Shown here one piece after another: positions 60,241 to 64,000 of a stretch of 64,000 nucleotides of DNA. The translations under genes and the position numbers were made by a program. The stretch is from Adiantum capillus-veneris (lineage: Eukaryota > Streptophyta > Polypodiopsida > Polypodiales > Pteridaceae). The DNA lies in NCBI GenBank assembly GCA_014529385.2, contig CM043970.1, forward strand, positions 62,605,496-62,669,495, written 5' to 3'. The notes beneath the pieces are model-generated. The model saw nothing but the letters and a program-made list of their open reading frames with translations, made no database searches and had not been told where the DNA came from. Every line of letters begins with the position of its first letter. Positions within the stretch are counted from its first letter, which is position 1.

Positions 60241-60980
60241 CTACAAAATTTGTAGCTCACTAAATATTTCATCATCAACTTGTAATGATCTAATGGCATT
60301 TATAAGAATGTATCTTGGAGCATCTTTGCTCATGTATACCGGTTCATGCCCATTTTTGCATTCTACAAATGTATAATTGATTCTTGCATTCCTTCCTTGA
60401 CTACTATTTTTTAGGGCAGCTAAGTTTCCATATTTATATAGTCTTCCATCTACATAAAGTTTTTGGCTTTCTGTGTGGGTAATGCATGTATCTAGAAGGG
60501 ATTCTACATTGAGACACAAACCATAATTGTCCATGCTATGGATGTAGCTCACCAATTGATGCCAAGGTCCCCATCTATATATGGGTCCACAAAAGCACAT
60601 AAGGGTCACCTCTAAATGTGGTGGGACTTGTAGATTTTGTGCAATGAATAGACCATATCTTCCATTCAGAAGGCTGGAAGGAGCTATCATGTTACAAGCA
60701 CCCCAAAGCTAAAAACCTCTCCATATCTAGGAATAGACCTTCCATGCCATCCCCCATAGTCTCTGCGATTACACATATTCACTAAAGACATTAGATAATT
60801 TGGCAATGCATAATCACCATGAGTCTCACTCTCAAGCCCGGGAGGAAAAGGTCGCAAGACGTCCATTTACAATTCTTAGATTGCATGACCATGACGTGTG
60901 TGAGAGTGACATGCAGCTTGATCATAGATGGCGTCCTCATCATCAACTTAAGATGCATGTTCCTACATGTGAAATATTAA
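60241..60980 (-). pseudogene. SET-domain-like segment of a split gene
   Basis: The minus frame 60690-60241 (149 codons) reads LLNGRYGLFIAQNLQVPPHL, then YVDGRLYKYGNLAALKNSSQ, GRNARINYTFVEC and INAIRSLQVDDEIFSELQIL. The order 'GxGLFAxxxI ... DG...GNxAxxxNSS...NAxxxFVE ... AxRxIxxxDEIF' follows SET domains (protein lysine methyltransferases), with NSS in place of NHS. Upstream coding text in another frame (ETHGDYALPNYLMSLVNMCN, GGWHGRSIPRYGEVFSFGVL, to 60980) ends in a stop just before it. Activity is doubtful. Confidence 0.4.
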
Positions 60981-60997
60981 TTATATTATTGATACAA

Positions 60998-61830
60998 CTA
61001 GCTATAAGAATTTAAATAACTAAGAATTAGAATAAAGAATACTAACCATAGGTTGATCTCGGTGTGCAAGCATTGGTGCGTGAGCATAAGCACCCCAATT
61101 TGACTCATGTGAATGAAAGTAGCATTGAGGCCTTTGATGTAAGACTTGACACATATTGCACTAGCATGGAATGCACTCCTCTTCATAATAAAATGAAGGT
61201 GCTCTCTTTGAAGGTGGTAATGGCTCTTCTTCATGTTCCATCATGTGCAAGAGTGGTCTCCATGGCTATAATATGGATGTGATGGTGTATGAGAGGAATC
61301 TAAATATGTATAACAAAACCAGAAGCTAAACTTAATTTGAATTTGACTAAAGTACTAGTGTATGTATCTATTTACGTGCATACGCACATACATACATACA
61401 TGCAAATTTACATTGTTTCCTCTTGTTGTGAACACAAATAGCAAGTATGCTTTATAGTTTGAAAATAAGAGACCTCTAGGACTCCATGAGGAGTTGTGGA
61501 TCCACTTTTGATGGGAGATGCAATTACAGGTAGCATTTATGCAACAAAAAGTATGTCAATTTACAATTTGAATTTCTAATTAAACTACTTATATGTGTTC
61601 ACCCATGAGTCTTACCAAGCACCGAGCAAGATTTATCGAGCGGACACAAAAACTGAGCGATATCCAGGGAAAACACACACACACACACACAAACATAGAG
61701 ATAGAGATATATAGAGAGAGAGCATAGGAGAAGGAAATTTTTTTTCCATTTTTAAGTCAACGGTTTGAGCATTGTACCATGGATCTCGAGCCATCCTTTT
61801 AGCCTCAACCTCAATGTACACTGGCATGGC
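60998..61830 (-). pseudogene. Possible further exons of the split gene
   Basis: Minus-strand text near 61234-61060 reads HMMEHEEEPLPPSKRAPSFY and, after one stop, CQVLHQRPQCYFHSHESNWG, ending at a donor-like CCTATG|GTTAGT. Near 61827-61730 a frame reads VYIEVEAKRMARDPWYNAQT. Both look coding by composition; neither has a recognised domain. A (CA)n tract at 61675-61690 lies between them. Confidence 0.3.
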
Positions 61831-62039
61831 ACTTCAATGAATCAAAAATCAATACATCAAAGTAAATAAGCAGGCCTGAAGTAGTGATTTTATTTTTTCA
61901 AAATAATTCCAAACCACATCAATAGTTGGCTACTTGCTATCAAATATTGCAATCAACATATATAGCTTGCAAAAGTAAAATCTAAGTAAGGAGAGGCACT
62001 CAAAATATGACATGTCCATGACCAAAAGAAATGGAATGC

Positions 62040-62479
62040 TCACAAATGATTGAACAGGTTCCTAGTGGGAGGTCTATTCTCCTCATCCACCAAGTTTGCA
62101 TAACTCAATGCCTCCTGGCTATCGACCCCTCTAAATTGGGGATGAAGAGGAGGCAACACCAATGTCAAAATTAAAGTGCCATCACTATCCAATGTTGCAC
62201 AAGCACGTCTTGAAGAGAGACATGCTCTAAGAAAAGGAGTAGTCCCACAACCAAAATTCAAACAAAGACCCTTTGGCCTACACAAAAGCTCCACAAGACT
62301 ATCAATGAAAGAAGGGATACATTGGATGTATCCTCGCCATGCAAGCCCAAAATCCATAGGTGTGTAAGCAAAGTCTAGTAAGTAGTGTCGCATGAAGAAT
62401 GGCATGCTCTCATCAAGGTAAAGTGGACCTCGTGCACCACGCCTATGAATGAAGAAAAGCATTGAACTATCACACTACA
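62040..62479 (-). pseudogene. Methyltransferase-like exon
   Basis: After an acceptor-like TTTCTTTGTAG the frame is open to a stop at 62040. It reads FFMRHYLLDFAYTPMDFGLA, then IQCIPSFIDSLVELLCRPKG, then LCLNFGCGTTPFLRACLSSR and RACATLDSDGTLIL. FGCGTTPF resembles the SAM-binding motif I of class I methyltransferases (xDxGCGTGxF), with TLDSD as the following acidic motif. It could instead be a transposon-encoded relative. The phase to the upstream exon (donor at 62764) does not match exactly, so a small indel or another splice site is needed. Confidence 0.4.
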
Positions 62480-62764
62480 AAGAAACATGAAACACTTAGA
62501 ATGGAATGTTTTATTTATTCCATACATAAGGTACTTTAAAACCAAAATCAACCTCCTAATGATCACCACTAAAATCCACAAATTCATAAGGTTAATGATG
62601 AATACCAATAAATCCTTGACAATGAACAACCATGCTAGATGCTCTACTCATCTCCTCAATCCGCTAAAGAGTATTACTTACCATATAGAAATCAGATCAT
62701 AAACAAAAGTAAACAAAGCAACAAAAATTTTAGCTGGCTTATAAGTATAGAAGATATTTTTACC

Positions 62765-62995
62765 TGTAGTAGATCCCAAAACAAGAAGCTCTCTAGAATC
62801 TTCCAATGTAATGTGTGTCAAATGGATGGAAGCTCTCACATACTCCTCAGTGCAACATGGAGGTTGTGAGGTGTAGAATGCAAGACACCTCCAAAAGGGA
62901 AGTAAAAAAAACCAAAATTGGCAACCCACAGATCGATCCTACCATCCATATTGTATCCACCAACATCTATAGACCGAACTCTAACCATATACTAG
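62765..62995 (-). pseudogene. Upstream exon with donor site
   Basis: Minus text SIDVGGYNMDGRIDLWVANF, a frame change, then FYTSQPPCCTEEYVRASIHL and THITLEDSRELLVLGSTTG up to a good donor ACAG|GTAAAA (62764). The family is not recognised. It is tied to the methyltransferase-like exon by strand and spacing (intron about 285 bp). Confidence 0.35.
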
Positions 62996-63766
62996 TGATT
63001 GCACACTCAAACAAAACTCACAAGCAATCATAATGTAGTCTCCTGATATAGCTAAAAATCTATGATCTCTCAGTGCCTATGGAACATATTGCTATCTAAG
63101 GAAAAAATATGTATCGAATAATGCAAGCTATGTGTGCCAATAGCGTTTTGTTAATTACAAACAACAATGAAATTACTCAAACATGGGTTCAATTTCACAC
63201 CGTAGTCTATTTAAAAATGCAATAGCGACATTGGTAAATCTTTGTGAGTTAAGTTAAGGGAATAATTTTAAAAGTAATACCCAACAAACTTTCAATTACA
63301 AATGCCTTATTTATCCAATTATAATCAAGATAGTGTAGGATAGTGTCCCAAAAGGGTAATTATATGAACATGATACTAAAGATAGAAAATAGATAACAAT
63401 AATATCAATGCCTCTTTGTAGAAGCAAAGAAAAAATATTAATTACCATTAGAAATTATTTCATCATTCTCATGGTTCAGCTTTGGGACACAGCTGTAATT
63501 ATCCCACATGAATGTGGGATAGTTTTGGGTAGTGTCCTAAAAGGTTAATTTTATGAAAATAATGCTAAGGATATTTATTGTTTAACAGTTTCAAGAAAGA
63601 TGAGATTCATTTTGAAGGACGTTCCATTCATTTTTTGAATACATTCCCCTACTCAAATCCATTTTGTGACAACACATTATGAAAAAGAGTTTCAATTTAC
63701 CATGAACTAGAAGAATCGAATTAACAATTGCTAAAAAAATTGATAATCAGAGAGAGGATTATATTT
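62996..63766. other. Non-coding interval
   Basis: No supported coding frame. A ~35-bp segment near 63345-63375 (ATAGTGTCCCAAAAGGGTAATTATATGAACATGA, here given in parts: ATAGTGTCCCAAAAGG and TAATTATATGAA) is echoed near 63528-63560 (TAGTGTCCTAAAAGG, TAATTTTATGAA). This is a short internal duplication within an intron-like region. Confidence 0.35.
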
Positions 63767-64000
63767 CTATGAGGATAAACTCATATATAGCACTAGCACC
63801 ATATATTCCTTTGACCCTTCGCATCTACCCATATATATATCCCATAGGGTAAACCATAATAGAACTTGCTGGATTGTATGTAGAGAAGGAGACATACACA
63901 CTGCCAAACCTACAATTATCATGCTCAAGGGAGACATGTTGGGTAGCAAAAGCACACTCGTAAGATTTTGTAGCAAATTATCTTTGGATTTTGCAAAATC
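63767..64000 (-). pseudogene. Partial exon at the window edge
   Basis: Minus text with EHDN-type and SMIIVGLAVCMSPSLH frames; the better frame reads MVYPMGYIYMGRCEGSKEYM and VLVLYMSLSS before a stop. It is probably an upstream exon of the split gene, cut by the window edge. No domain is recognised. Confidence 0.3.

Overview
The window looks like nuclear DNA of a land plant with a large, repeat-rich genome. The evidence is plant-type Ty3 and Ty1/copia retrotransposons, plant LINE relics, a CACTA-type DUF4218 fragment, a tRNA-Asp-type primer site, long CT/AG microsatellites and short introns of about 80-110 bp. I cannot name the species. No intact host gene, rRNA or tRNA gene was recognised. 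Nearly every coding trace carries stops or frameshifts.

Layout. 1-2790: a spacer rich in the palindrome GGTAGCTACC, then a decayed plus-strand gene resembling an unclassified DDE-like family. 2791-4330: microsatellite and a ~43-bp minisatellite. 4600-12331 (minus): a decayed multi-exon gene joining a coiled-coil/RING-H2-like N-terminal half to an FCP1/NLI-type HAD phosphatase-like C-terminal half. The reading frame is carried across four consecutive predicted introns, and the first of these holds GGTAGCTACC repeats and a 2.6-kb solo LTR. 12420-17300: two LINE relics of one family. 17300-25480: gypsy integrase and copia gag relics, the copia one split by a 2.4-kb solo LTR that itself contains a second full solo LTR of the same family. 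27383-30540: gag, leader and LTR of an Athila/Tat-like element. 30550-33494: a gypsy gag-protease-RT relic (plus) abutting a CACTA fragment (minus). 33522-59372: an outer, probably non-autonomous LTR element. 59.4-64 kb (minus): pieces of a split gene with SET-like and methyltransferase-like segments.

The centrepiece is a structurally complete 18.7-kb Ty3/gypsy retrotransposon at 39736-58431 (minus strand), inserted into the outer element. It has 911-bp LTRs beginning TG and ending CA, a perfect 5-bp target duplication (AAATT), a primer binding site and a polypurine tract. LTR divergence is roughly 4% by eye. Its order is gag (several zinc knuckles), retropepsin, RT, RNase H, integrase, then three unusual parts: a second retropepsin-like domain after integrase, a 2-kb spacer, and a large extra reading frame of about 1,100 codons in the position where Athila-type elements carry their third ORF. 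The integrase N-terminus also appears to contain two successive zinc-binding modules. A 12-bp palindrome, CGATCGCGATCG, recurs in both LTRs, in the 5' leader and in the spacer before the extra ORF, and I saw it nowhere else in the window. It is the best candidate for an undescribed cis-acting system here.

Most calls rest on reading translated motifs by eye. Family names are homology judgements and were not searched. Splice sites are predictions.
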